DNA of 14,506 nucleotides from an uncultured Bacilli bacterium (GCA_947624855.1 CANQMC010000022.1:1-14506); one strand, 5' to 3'; positions 1 to 6,964 are shown, numbered from the stretch's first letter. The notes: generated from the sequence alone by a model not told the origin. Numbers and translations are program-made.

Positions 1-1
1 A

Positions 2-1099
2 ATTATAAAGACTCAAAGTGATGATGATAAATTTTATATTCCAATATCATTAACTTCAGAAAAATTTCAAGATAATATTTCAACTGTTAAAGTAACAAAT
101 CCTAATGGAAAAATTGAAAATTTTGTTTATAGTTCAAGTGAAACAAATGGTTTAAAAAAGATATCAGAACCAAATACTATGAACTTGCAATTAGAAGCAA
201 TTAAATCATCAAATATTACTACAAAAAATGGTAAAGTATACACTATTAAGTTAGATATTGATGGTGAAGGAGAAACTTATTCTGAAGAAACTTATAAAAT
301 TGATTATAGTAATGTAAAAACTTTAGAAGAAGTTATTAATAATGCTGCTAATAATACTATAAATGCTAATAGTTTAACTGTTACTAGAAATAATCATATT
401 AAAAATAATGATGAAAAATTTACTTATCAATATGATAAAGAAGCTAAACTTACTTATTATAAATCAACTGATAATTCTATAGAAGAATATACTTTTCAAA
501 GAAAATATGCTAATCCAGATCATGTAGGGGATGCTAGTTTAAATCTTATAAAAAATCCAGATTATCAATGTTCTGGAGAAACATGTAAACCAAAATTAAA
601 TGATTGGGTATTGGAAAATATTATTCAAAAAATTGGAATGGGTGTACATGAACTTAATTTACTTAAAGACATGTTAGTTGAAGATGAAACTATAAATGCT
701 ATTGATAAAGTAAAAGTAGGAAATAAAGATAATACTTATGAAATAAGTTTAAATATACAAAATTTTACAAATTGGTTAAATGATGCTTATATTACAAGTG
801 AAAATAAAAATAAAATTAATTATGAAACAACAGATGATGAAGTAAAATTAATTGTAGAGCTTACTCAAGATAATAAATATGTTAAAAATATTAAAACTTC
901 TAATAATTTTACTATTAAAGATATAAGTAATGATAATAGCTTAGATGTTACAATTCAAGATGTTGATGAAACAACTATTTTAGAACCTGAAAAATTCTTA
1001 AGTAAAGATGATAAAGATTTAACAAAAGATCAATTAAAAAAATTTGATGAAGATAGTGCTAAATATTGGGAAGCACATAGTGGTTCAGAAATAAAATAA
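2..1099 (+). CDS. 3' part of an unrecognised, probably extracellular protein (5' truncated by window)
   Basis: The reading frame is open from the first bases of the window, through the ATG at 179, to the TAA at 1097-1099. The ATG at 179 has no Shine-Dalgarno sequence in front, so it is almost certainly an internal Met and the true start lies outside. About 365 residues are visible. They are rich in Asn, Lys, Asp, Glu and Thr, with alternating polar/hydrophobic stretches suggesting beta-sheet, and a single Cys pair (CSGETC, encoded near 570-590). No membrane segment or sorting signal occurs at the C terminus, so any anchor would be an N-terminal signal or lipobox outside the window. The composition resembles secreted proteins or lipoproteins of low-GC Gram-positives; a LolA/LppX-like fold is possible but only a guess. 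The next gene encodes an extracytoplasmic thioredoxin-like protein, which could act on the Cys pair. I do not recognise the family. Confidence 0.75.
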   Translation: MIKTQSDDDKFYIPISLTSEKFQDNISTVKVTNPNGKIENFVYSSSETNGLKKISEPNTMNLQLEAIKSSNITTKNGKVYTIKLDIDGEGETYSEETYKIDYSNVKTLEEVINNAANNTINANSLTVTRNNHIKNNDEKFTYQYDKEAKLTYYKSTDNSIEEYTFQRKYANPDHVGDASLNLIKNPDYQCSGETCKPKLNDWVLENIIQKIGMGVHELNLLKDMLVEDETINAIDKVKVGNKDNTYEISLNIQNFTNWLNDAYITSENKNKINYETTDDEVKLIVELTQDNKYVKNIKTSNNFTIKDISNDNSLDVTIQDVDETTILEPEKFLSKDDKDLTKDQLKKFDEDSAKYWEAHSGSEIK

Positions 1100-1104
1100 T
1101 TTAT

Positions 1105-1129
1105 AGGTGTGATATTAGTTACCACACCT
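1105..1129 (+). terminator. hairpin after the first gene, probable terminator
   Basis: AGGTGTG (1105-1111) pairs perfectly with CACACCT (1123-1129) around an 11-nt loop, starting six bases after the stop codon. The following T-rich run (ttgtta) is short and interrupted, so termination may be partial. It stands just ahead of the RBS of the thioredoxin-like gene with no clear promoter between, so some read-through is likely. Confidence 0.5.
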
Positions 1130-1152
1130 TTGTTATGTAGTTAGGAGAAAAT

Positions 1153-1689
1153 ATGAATAAATTATTAAGTATAATTATAATTTTTATAATTTTAATTATT
1201 CCAATTAATGTAAATGCTGTAGTATCTAATTCTTTTTATAATATAAAAATTAATGTTTTTTATAAAGATAATTGCAAAGAATGTGAAGAAGAAAAAGAAT
1301 GGATTGAAGATTATAAAGAAGATAAATTTATTAATGTAGAATATATAAATATAAAAGATAATGAAAAATTATATAATGAAATAAAAGAATCTTTAAAGAT
1401 AAAAAAGGATAATGTTCCATTAGTTATAATTGGAAGTAATTATTTTTTAGGTTTTAATGATAGAATTAAAGGTAATTTAATTGAAGCTATCAAAGCTTAT
1501 GAAGAAAGTAAAGATTATTGTGATGTAGTTACTAAAATAAAAAATAAAGAAGATATAAAAGAATGTTTAAAGGTAAATAAAAATATTTATAAAGATAATA
1601 TATTTATATCGGTAATAATAATGATAATAGCAATTATTGTTTTAGTAATTGTAGGGAGATTAGTTGTTAAAAAGATAGTTAAAGGGTAA
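1153..1689 (+). CDS. membrane-anchored extracytoplasmic thioredoxin-like protein
   Basis: A 178-residue protein. Residues 1-22 form a signal peptide (hydrophobic 5-19, then VNA before a likely cleavage site). Next comes a thioredoxin/glutaredoxin-like domain: a beta-strand (INVFYKDN), the redox pair C41-K-E-C44, and a probable cis-proline in VP89LVIIG near residues 88-94. Two further cysteines (C123, C138) lie in a linker, and residues 150-172 form one transmembrane helix with a basic KKIVKG tail. The predicted topology puts the redox domain outside, tethered by the C-terminal helix. The likely role is thiol-disulfide exchange or reduction on exported proteins. AGGAG at 1143-1147 sits 5 nt before the ATG and fixes the start. 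A hairpin follows the stop. The thioredoxin fold is well supported; the oxidising or reducing direction cannot be read. The second Cys pair could be a resolving pair. Confidence 0.8.
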   Translation: MNKLLSIIIIFIILIIPINVNAVVSNSFYNIKINVFYKDNCKECEEEKEWIEDYKEDKFINVEYINIKDNEKLYNEIKESLKIKKDNVPLVIIGSNYFLGFNDRIKGNLIEAIKAYEESKDYCDVVTKIKNKEDIKECLKVNKNIYKDNIFISVIIMIIAIIVLVIVGRLVVKKIVKG

Positions 1690-1712
1690 AGATATAATCT
1701 TTATCTTTTTTT
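1687..1712 (+). terminator. A/T-rich hairpin with T7 tract, probable terminator
   Basis: TAAAGAT (1687-1693), which includes the stop codon, pairs with ATCTTTA (1697-1703); an alternative pairing is AAAGATA (1688-1694) with TATCTTT (1702-1708). A seven-T run at 1706-1712 follows. The stem is low in G+C, so efficiency may be modest. The next RBS begins only 10 bases later. Confidence 0.55.
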
Positions 1713-1735
1713 CATATAATTTAAGGGTGTTTTAA

Positions 1736-2509
1736 ATGGATCTAAAGCTTATTTTAAAAAGTTTTATGGTGGGTATAGGGAAAATAATACCAGGAGTAAG
1801 TGGATCATTAATTGCTATAACTTTAGGTATATATGAGAATTTAATTTATGCTGTTACTAATTTTTTTGCTAATGTTAAAAATAATATTAAACTTTTATGT
1901 AATTTTGGAATTGGTTTAATATTAGCTTTAATTTTAGGAAGTAAATTTATTATATTTTGTTTAAATAATTATTATCAAGAAACGATGTTTTTATTTTTAG
2001 GTTTAATTATAGGAACTTCTATTACTTTTGCTAAAAAAGTTAAAATTAATTTTAAAGTTATTTTTTTAATTATTTTATTTTTGTGTTTAATATTATTAAC
2101 TAGTAATAAAGAAATTTTTTCGAAGTTTATGTTTACAGGTTCATTTTTAAATTATTTTTATACGATGTTTTTAGGAATTATTGATGCTGTAACTTCAATT
2201 ATTCCAGGGTTAAGTGGAACAGTTATTTTTATGATGTTAGGAGTGTATGAATTTGTATTAGATATTTTAAGTAATCCTTTTTCTTTAGTTTTTATAATAT
2301 ATGGAATTGGTTTAATAATTGGAATTATTTTTACTTGTTATTTAATGAATTATTTGTTTAAAAAACATAAAGATTTTACTTATCAATTTATTTTTATTTT
2401 GATGTTTTGTTCAATTATAAGTTTATTATTAAGTTTAGAGTTAACTAATATATATTTATTGTTTATTTTTGTTATAGGAATTATATTTGGTTATTTAATT
2501 GATAAATAA
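1736..2509 (+). CDS. DUF368 membrane protein, undecaprenyl-phosphate translocase family
   Basis: A 257-residue, very hydrophobic polytopic membrane protein with about 7-8 predicted helices. The DUF368 signature occurs twice in inverted-repeat fashion: GKIIPGVSGSLIAITLGIYE near residues 15-34 and a matching SIIPGLSGTVIFMMLGVYE segment near 154-172. The paired IPGxSG re-entrant motifs are the family's hallmark. Members of DUF368 (PopT) are known to return undecaprenyl phosphate to the cytoplasmic leaflet for reuse in peptidoglycan and teichoic acid synthesis; function here is transferred by family. The SD-like AAGGGTG at 1723-1729 precedes the ATG. The gene follows a terminator-like hairpin closely, and its 3' end carries the promoter of the next operon. 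Its place beside a Mur ligase paralogue fits an envelope role. The length is near the short end of the family. Confidence 0.88.
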   Translation: MDLKLILKSFMVGIGKIIPGVSGSLIAITLGIYENLIYAVTNFFANVKNNIKLLCNFGIGLILALILGSKFIIFCLNNYYQETMFLFLGLIIGTSITFAKKVKINFKVIFLIILFLCLILLTSNKEIFSKFMFTGSFLNYFYTMFLGIIDAVTSIIPGLSGTVIFMMLGVYEFVLDILSNPFSLVFIIYGIGLIIGIIFTCYLMNYLFKKHKDFTYQFIFILMFCSIISLLLSLELTNIYLLFIFVIGIIFGYLIDK

Positions 2510-2527
2510 AACTTTTGATGTTATAAT
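2499..2527 (+). promoter_or_regulatory. near-consensus sigma-A promoter for the Mur ligase-hydrolase operon
   Basis: TTGATA (2499-2504), a 17-nt spacer, and a perfect TATAAT (2522-2527) match the housekeeping consensus with one -35 mismatch. The -35 box overlaps the last codons of the DUF368 gene. Transcription would start near 2534, about 40 nt before the ATG at 2576. Confidence 0.7.
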
Positions 2528-2575
2528 TAAGTTGATGTTTATAGATTAGAGAAAGAGAAGTGGAATCGATTTAAT

Positions 2576-3988
2576 ATGAATACTTGGAGTATTAATTTGT
2601 TAAAAGAATTATTAAATATTAAAGATATTATAAATGTTTCTGAAGATATTTTTGATTATATGCGAATTGTAGATTTAAATAATGTAAAATATGAACAAAA
2701 AGCTTTAAATACATTATTTTTTATGAGTTATTCAACTGATGATGATATTAAAAATGGTTTTATAATTAAATCTTTTGATTTAAGAAGTAAAGCTAATGAA
2801 GTTATTAAAAATAATATTAATTATACATTTGTTATTGATGAAGAAACTTATCAAAATTTAGATTATGAAAGTAAAAAAGCTAAATTAATTATTGTAGATA
2901 ATATATTAGATAGTATTGATAAATTATATAAATATATTTTAATGAAGAAAAAAGCTCAAGTAGTCGCTGTTACAGGAAGTGTGGGTAAAACTACAACAGT
3001 AGGTTTAATTGAAAAAGTTTTGAAAACTAAATATAAAGTACTTAGAATTTATAGTAAAAGAATAACTCCAATTATTTTAAAAGCTAATCTAATAAATTTT
3101 TTAAATGATAGTTATGATTATATTGTACTTGAAATGAGTATATATCATAAAGATCATGTGGAAATATTAAGTGATTTATTAAATCCTGATATTGCAGCGA
3201 TTATTAATATTAATTCTTCTCATTTAGAATATTTTTCTAGTATTGAAGATATTTGTAAATATAAAGCAAGTATTTTTAGATATGCTAAATATGGTTTTTA
3301 TAATAATTTAGATAAATTAATAAATAATTTAAGATTAGATAATCATAAATTATATTATAAAGATGATTTTATATATGATACTAAAATGATTTCTTTTGAT
3401 AAATTGTTTTTAGAAGATATTAAAATGAATGAGGATTATTTAGAGTATGATAATGCTAAGATTAAATTGTTTTTTGCTTCTACTTTAAGTGCTGTACAGG
3501 CCATTGTAAGTTATAAGATTGGTTTATTATGTAAAATAGCTAAAAAAGATATAATTAAAGCTATTCAAGAATATGTTCCAGTAGAAAATAGAATTCAAAA
3601 AAAGAAAGCTTTTGGCAAAGAAATTATTTTTGATGGAGATATTACTACTAATGAAAGAATTAAAGAATTAGCGAATAATAATTATAAAGAATGTTATTTA
3701 GTTATTCGAAAATTTGGATCAATGGAAAATAATAAAAGATTTGAAAAAGTTTTACCTTTATTAGATTTATTTACCAAAGTGTTTGTATTTTCGGATATTG
3801 AATATTTAGATATGTTTAAAAATCATAAAAAAGTAGTAATAGTTAATAATCATGATTTTATGAAAGAGTTAAATGGTAAAATTATTTATCATTACAGTGG
3901 TTATTATCGTTCTTTTAAAGAATATAAAGAAGAAAATTTAAATATATTAGAAAATGAAATATATAAAATTATGAAGCCGGAGGTATAA
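2576..3988 (+). CDS. divergent MurF-like Mur ligase family protein
   Basis: A 470-residue cytoplasmic protein. Residues 1-125 are a diverged N-terminal region with no clear UDP-sugar motif. The central ATP-binding domain starts with VVAVTGSVGKTTT (P-loop 134-141). E186 in VLEMS, H216 in NSSHLEYF and K230 in CKYKASIF sit where Mur ligases hold Mg-ligand, catalytic and carbamylated-Lys residues. The PDIAAIININSSHLE segment is most like MurF. The C-terminal domain keeps an ENRIQ turn and IIFDGDITTNE, but the YNANP-type motif typical of MurF is absent, so the amino acid or peptide substrate may differ from D-Ala-D-Ala. The ATG follows a weak GAAGTGGA SD, behind the promoter at 2499-2527. The gene abuts the hydrolase gene with no spacing, implying co-translation. 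It may be a MurF paralogue acting on an unusual amide bond. Being the cell's only MurF cannot be excluded. Confidence 0.82.
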   Translation: MNTWSINLLKELLNIKDIINVSEDIFDYMRIVDLNNVKYEQKALNTLFFMSYSTDDDIKNGFIIKSFDLRSKANEVIKNNINYTFVIDEETYQNLDYESKKAKLIIVDNILDSIDKLYKYILMKKKAQVVAVTGSVGKTTTVGLIEKVLKTKYKVLRIYSKRITPIILKANLINFLNDSYDYIVLEMSIYHKDHVEILSDLLNPDIAAIININSSHLEYFSSIEDICKYKASIFRYAKYGFYNNLDKLINNLRLDNHKLYYKDDFIYDTKMISFDKLFLEDIKMNEDYLEYDNAKIKLFFASTLSAVQAIVSYKIGLLCKIAKKDIIKAIQEYVPVENRIQKKKAFGKEIIFDGDITTNERIKELANNNYKECYLVIRKFGSMENNKRFEKVLPLLDLFTKVFVFSDIEYLDMFKNHKKVVIVNNHDFMKELNGKIIYHYSGYYRSFKEYKEENLNILENEIYKIMKPEV

Positions 3989-4696
3989 ATGAAAAAAATA
4001 TTATTAATTCATGGATGGAATTATCGTAATTATACTAAGATGACTAAAGAATTGGATGCATGGCATAACAGAGAAGAATTAGTTTTAGAACTTGAAAAAA
4101 GTTTTAAAGTTTATAAATTAAATTTGCCAGGTTTTTGTGGAGAAAGGGAACCAGATAAAGCTTGGGATTTAGATGATTATGCCAAGTATATTAAAGATTA
4201 TTTAGATAAAAATAAATTAGATGTAGATTATATTTTAGGTTATTCATTTGGAGGCGCAGTTGCTATAAATTATTATTTAAAATATGGAAGTAAAGAAAAA
4301 ATAATTTTAGTATCACCAGCGATAATTAGAAATAATGATAAATCAAAAAAGTTTATGAAAACACCTAAAATGTTTGATAAATTAAGAAATAAAATAAGAG
4401 ATTTTTATTTAATTCATATTGTTAAAACAAATGAAATGAGATATGGTACAAAGTTTTTGCAAAATACTTATCAAATAATTGTTAGAATTGATTTAAAAGA
4501 TAAAGTTATTAAAATTCCTCAAGATAAATTATTAATTATTTATGGAGATAAAGATACAATGGTTAATCCAAAAGGTGTAATTCAATATTTAGATGATAAT
4601 TATAAACAAAGAGTTAAATTAATAAAAGATGGAGGACATAATATAGGTAAAACTCATTATAAAGAAATAGTTAAATTAATAAACGAAAATATTTAA
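3989..4696 (+). CDS. alpha/beta-hydrolase fold protein
   Basis: A 235-residue cytoplasmic hydrolase. The first strand and oxyanion region are ILLIHGWN (4-11). The nucleophile elbow is GYSFGG with S86, the acid is probably D189 in IYGDKDTMVNP, and the catalytic His is H217 in DGGHN, giving a complete Ser-Asp-His triad in the canonical order. No signal peptide or membrane segment is seen. The ATG follows the Mur ligase stop codon directly, and the GGAGG at 3979-3983 lies inside that gene, so the two are translationally coupled. Family membership alone does not give the substrate: esterase, amidase or thioesterase activity is possible. Tight coupling to a Mur ligase suggests an amide or ester made or edited by the same pathway, which is inference. 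Confidence 0.85.
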   Translation: MKKILLIHGWNYRNYTKMTKELDAWHNREELVLELEKSFKVYKLNLPGFCGEREPDKAWDLDDYAKYIKDYLDKNKLDVDYILGYSFGGAVAINYYLKYGSKEKIILVSPAIIRNNDKSKKFMKTPKMFDKLRNKIRDFYLIHIVKTNEMRYGTKFLQNTYQIIVRIDLKDKVIKIPQDKLLIIYGDKDTMVNPKGVIQYLDDNYKQRVKLIKDGGHNIGKTHYKEIVKLINENI

Positions 4697-4728
4697 TAAC
4701 TATTTTATATAATAAAAAAAATGGTTAT
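4696..4728 (+). terminator. weak A/T hairpin after the hydrolase gene
   Basis: ATAACTATTTT (4696-4706) pairs with AAAATGGTTAT (4718-4728) over 11 bp including one G-U pair, with an 11-nt loop. The following sequence is only loosely T-rich. It lies directly at the operon's stop codon and before the secE promoter, as expected of a terminator, but nearly all pairs are A-T. Confidence 0.4.
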
Positions 4729-4741
4729 ATTCAATTTTCTA

Positions 4742-4770
4742 TTGCTTTTTTGTTAGTTTTGTGGTAAATT
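4742..4770 (+). promoter_or_regulatory. extended -10 promoter of secE-nusG
   Basis: TTGCTT (4742-4747), a 17-nt spacer and TAAATT (4765-4770) preceded by TG at 4762-4763 form an extended -10 promoter. Transcription would begin near 4777, about 47 nt ahead of the secE ATG. The start falls at the base of the small hairpin at 4779-4796. Confidence 0.6.
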
Positions 4771-4778
4771 ATTAAATG

Positions 4779-4796
4779 AGCACGAAAGTGTTTTTT
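4779..4796 (+). promoter_or_regulatory. short GAAA-tetraloop hairpin plus T6 in the secE leader
   Basis: AGCAC (4779-4783) pairs with GTGTT (4788-4792; one G-U pair) around the GNRA-type loop GAAA, and the T run at 4791-4796 follows at once. It resembles a miniature intrinsic terminator or attenuator at the very 5' end of the secE-nusG mRNA. The stem is short, so a simple 5'-stabilising hairpin is equally possible. Confidence 0.35.
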
Positions 4797-4823
4797 ATTT
4801 AGAAAAAAATTAGAGGTGGAATT

Positions 4824-5048
4824 ATGGCTAAAAAAGAAGAAACTAAAAAGAATAAAAAGAATGGTAATAAAGTTAAAAAAGAAAGTTATTTTGTTAGTTT
4901 AAAAAATGAATTATCAAAGGTAAAATGGCCTTCTAAACAAGAAATATTTAAATATACGGTTTCAACTGTAGTTTTTGTAGCAGCTTTAGTATTATTCTTT
5001 ATTTTACTTAGTGTTTTAATGTCTGCGATAAAGGGGGCTTTTAACTAA
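4824..5048 (+). CDS. secE: preprotein translocase subunit SecE
   Basis: A 74-residue single-span SecE of the short Gram-positive type. Residues 1-20 are highly basic. SYFVSLKNELSKVKWPSKQE (21-40) is the amphipathic helix with the diagnostic KVxWPS motif, and one transmembrane helix covers about 45-68. SecE clamps SecY in the plasma-membrane protein-export channel. AGAGGTGG at 4812-4819 precedes the ATG. The gene overlaps nusG by one base (TAATG), the classic secE-nusG coupling. The rpmG gene commonly found just upstream is not present: only the leader described separately lies between secE and the preceding hydrolase gene. Confidence 0.97.
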   Translation: MAKKEETKKNKKNGNKVKKESYFVSLKNELSKVKWPSKQEIFKYTVSTVVFVAALVLFFILLSVLMSAIKGAFN

Positions 5049-5581
5049 TGGAAAAAGAATGGTATGTTGTAAATACTTACAGTGGCCATGAATCAAAAGT
5101 TAAGGAAAAATTAGAAGCTAAAGTAGAATCAATGGGGTTACAAGATTATATTTATCGAATTATTATACCAGAAACAACTGAAGTTGAAGTTAAAGATGGG
5201 GTTAAAAAAGAAAAAACTAAAAAGATGTTTCCAGGTTATATTTTAGTGGAAATGGTTATGAGTGATGAAGCTTGGTATATTGTTCGAAATACACCTGGAG
5301 TTACAGGTTTTATTGGATCATCTGGTAAAGGAGCTAAACCAACACCTTTACTTCCTAGTGAAATTGATAAAATTCTTGCTAGTATGGGTATGAGGAGAGT
5401 TAATATTGAATCAGAAATGGCTGTTGGTGATAAAGTTAATATTATTGATGGACCATTTAAAGGTATGATAGGAAAAGTTGACAATATTGATTTAGAAAAT
5501 AATCGTTTAAATGTTTTAATAGATTTATTTGGACAAGAGACTCCTGTTGAAGTAGAAGTTTATCAAGTAAGTAAAGCATAA
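5048..5581 (+). CDS. nusG: transcription termination/antitermination factor NusG
   Basis: A 177-residue NusG of normal length. The N-terminal NGN domain shows KEWYVVNTYSGHE (3-15), KKMFPGYILVEM (58-69) and VRNTPGVTGFIG (79-90). The KOW domain follows (about 125-160) with VGDKVNIIDGPFKG and the GKVDNID turn. It binds RNA polymerase, affects pausing and termination, and links to ribosomes or Rho through KOW. Its start overlaps the secE stop by one base. Its SD, AAGGGGG at 5031-5037, is inside secE with a 10-nt spacer. A strong terminator follows the stop directly. The rplK/rplA genes that usually come next are missing. Confidence 0.98.
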   Translation: MEKEWYVVNTYSGHESKVKEKLEAKVESMGLQDYIYRIIIPETTEVEVKDGVKKEKTKKMFPGYILVEMVMSDEAWYIVRNTPGVTGFIGSSGKGAKPTPLLPSEIDKILASMGMRRVNIESEMAVGDKVNIIDGPFKGMIGKVDNIDLENNRLNVLIDLFGQETPVEVEVYQVSKA

Positions 5582-5606
5582 GGCTATTTTAATAATAGTC
5601 TTTTTT
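5582..5606 (+). terminator. intrinsic terminator of secE-nusG
   Basis: GGCTATT (5582-5588) pairs with AATAGTC (5594-5600; one G-U pair) around a 5-nt loop, followed at once by six T. It begins one base after the nusG stop. The next gene's G-run RBS starts at the base after the T tract. Confidence 0.85.
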
Positions 5607-5613
5607 GGGGGGG
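5607..5613 (+). promoter_or_regulatory. unusual homopolymeric G7 ribosome binding site
   Basis: A run of seven G lies 5 nt before the ATG at 5619 and is the only SD candidate. It can pair with the CCUCC-type anti-SD partly through G-U pairs. It directly joins the T6 tract of the nusG terminator. Homopolymeric G tracts are rare in such A/T-rich DNA and prone to slippage, which would change SD strength and spacing rather than reading frame. Confidence 0.6.
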
Positions 5614-5618
5614 ATAAA

Positions 5619-6476
5619 ATGATTGATAAATTAATTTTAGATATTAAAGAAAAAACAAAAGGTTTAAATGAATTAGAAACTATTAGATATGTTTATTTAT
5701 ATATGGGATTAATGGTTAATTTTGATTCAAATTTTATATTTCGAAATAAAAAAATTAAACAAAAGATTTATTATTGTCATATTAATAAAGATACTTTTAA
5801 TAGAATTTTAGTTGATAAAAAGATTATTTGTAAATCTTTAGCTTATTTAATGGAATATATATTTAGATGTTTAGATATTTGGTGTGTTACAAAATTTTTA
5901 GATGATCAAACAGATTTTAATCATGTTTATAATCAAGTTAAATTAAAAGATGGAAGAGTATTAGATTTGGATTTACAACTTGATTTAGTAAATATTAAAG
6001 CTCATTTACAATCAAAATATTTTGGGAATATAGATTTTAAAGAAATAGAGAAAATAGATTATAAATTGGGATATATAAGTAAAGAAAATTATTATGCTGA
6101 TGAATATGTTTATTTGATTAAAAGTATAATATGTTATATGGATTTTTCTGATAAAATAGAATTTTTACTTAATAATTTAGATGTTTATAATGATACTTTT
6201 AATATGGAATATGTAGAGTTTTATGATTTTTATATGAAAAGATTAGATTTATTTTTAAGTGATAAAGAAAAAAGAAAAATAATGCCTTTAAATATGTATA
6301 TAGAAAATAAAGATGAAAGAGAATATACTTTATGTTTAGTATTATTAATAAAAGATAAAATTATATATGTTTATGATAAAAATTTAAAAAAATTTAAGAA
6401 AGTAAAACCTCAAGAATTAAAAGATTATCAATCTGTTTCGAAAATACCCAAATTTATGAGGGTTAAAAAGGAGTGA
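5619..6476 (+). CDS. transglutaminase-like (Cys-His-Asp) protein, function unknown
   Basis: A 285-residue protein without signal peptide or membrane segments, so probably cytoplasmic. A possible transglutaminase-core pattern is present: C71 in IICKSLAYLMEY (Cys at a helix start), H102 in FNHVYNQVKL and D116 or D118 in DGRVLDLDLQ. The order and spacing Cys, then about 30 residues to His before a beta-strand, then about 15 to Asp after DGR, fit transglutaminase-like peptidases and amidases. Residues 1-60 are helical and precede the core. Residues 160-285 are helical then a short beta unit (YTLCLVLLIKDKIIYVYD) and match nothing I recognise. The start follows a G7 RBS immediately behind the nusG terminator with no room for a promoter. 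The gene overlaps or abuts the GNAT gene, so the two are likely co-translated. Substrate unknown; the fold call is moderate. Confidence 0.6.
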   Translation: MIDKLILDIKEKTKGLNELETIRYVYLYMGLMVNFDSNFIFRNKKIKQKIYYCHINKDTFNRILVDKKIICKSLAYLMEYIFRCLDIWCVTKFLDDQTDFNHVYNQVKLKDGRVLDLDLQLDLVNIKAHLQSKYFGNIDFKEIEKIDYKLGYISKENYYADEYVYLIKSIICYMDFSDKIEFLLNNLDVYNDTFNMEYVEFYDFYMKRLDLFLSDKEKRKIMPLNMYIENKDEREYTLCLVLLIKDKIIYVYDKNLKKFKKVKPQELKDYQSVSKIPKFMRVKKE

Positions 6477-6481
6477 TAAAT

Positions 6482-6964
6482 GTGTATGAGTGTAAAATAG
6501 CTCTTTACAGTGATATTTCAGAATTAGTTAAAATAAGAATGTTAGATCAATTAGAATTACGAAGTGTTTTAAATAATGAAGATAAAGATTTTAAAAAATT
6601 AGAAGAACAAACTAAAAAATGTTTGATTAAAAGATTAAATAAAGATTTATTTGGATTTGTAATTAAAAAAGATAATAAAATTGTAGCAACAGCTTTTATT
6701 ATAATTCAAGAATATTTACCAGAAGAAAGTAATTTAACAGGTATAAGAGCATATCTTTGTAATGTTTATACAGTAAAAGAAGAAAGAAAAAAAGGTTTAC
6801 AAAAGTTATTATTTAATAAAATAGTTTCATTTGTTAAAGCTAAGGGGATAGGTAATATTGATTTACATGCAACTCCGATGAAAAGTGTTTTTGATATGTA
6901 TAAAAAGATGGGATATGAATTTACTAATAATAATGCTGTTTTAAATTTAAATAAAATTAAATAG
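6482..6964 (+). CDS. GNAT-family N-acetyltransferase
   Basis: About 160 residues with a GNAT core. The acetyl-CoA pyrophosphate-binding motif A appears as CNVYTVKEERKKGLQKLL (R-K-K-G near 102-105 of this start), where the usual last Gly/Ala of RxxGxG/A is Gln. Motif B is LHATPMKSVFDMYKKMGYE near 128-146, ending in the typical Tyr-Lys-Lys-x-Gly-Tyr pattern. It should acetylate an amine on a small molecule or protein; the substrate is unknown. Start choice: the GTG at 6482 is preferred because GGAG at 6470-6473 lies 8 nt ahead. The in-frame GTG at 6473 overlaps that SD and would leave none. The gene begins 5 nt after the stop of the transglutaminase-like gene, indicating one transcript. A terminator follows the stop. 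Confidence 0.85.
   Translation: MYECKIALYSDISELVKIRMLDQLELRSVLNNEDKDFKKLEEQTKKCLIKRLNKDLFGFVIKKDNKIVATAFIIIQEYLPEESNLTGIRAYLCNVYTVKEERKKGLQKLLFNKIVSFVKAKGIGNIDLHATPMKSVFDMYKKMGYEFTNNNAVLNLNKIK

Noticed and set aside
1715..1720. TATAAT as a promoter for the DUF368 gene
   Set aside because: No -35 or TG extension is present, and the start would fall on the SD, leaving almost no leader.
4776..4802. Eight-codon leader ORF (ATG to TAG) before secE
   Set aside because: Its ATG coincides with the predicted transcription start, leaving no RBS; more likely a chance reading through the hairpin.
5236..5484. 82-codon open frame on the minus strand
   Set aside because: It lies wholly inside nusG, has no RBS, and looks like a low-complexity shadow of the sense codons.
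6473..6481. GTG at 6473 as the start of the GNAT gene
   Set aside because: It overlaps the only SD sequence (GGAG 6470-6473), so it would have no RBS; the in-frame GTG at 6482 has ideal 8-nt spacing.
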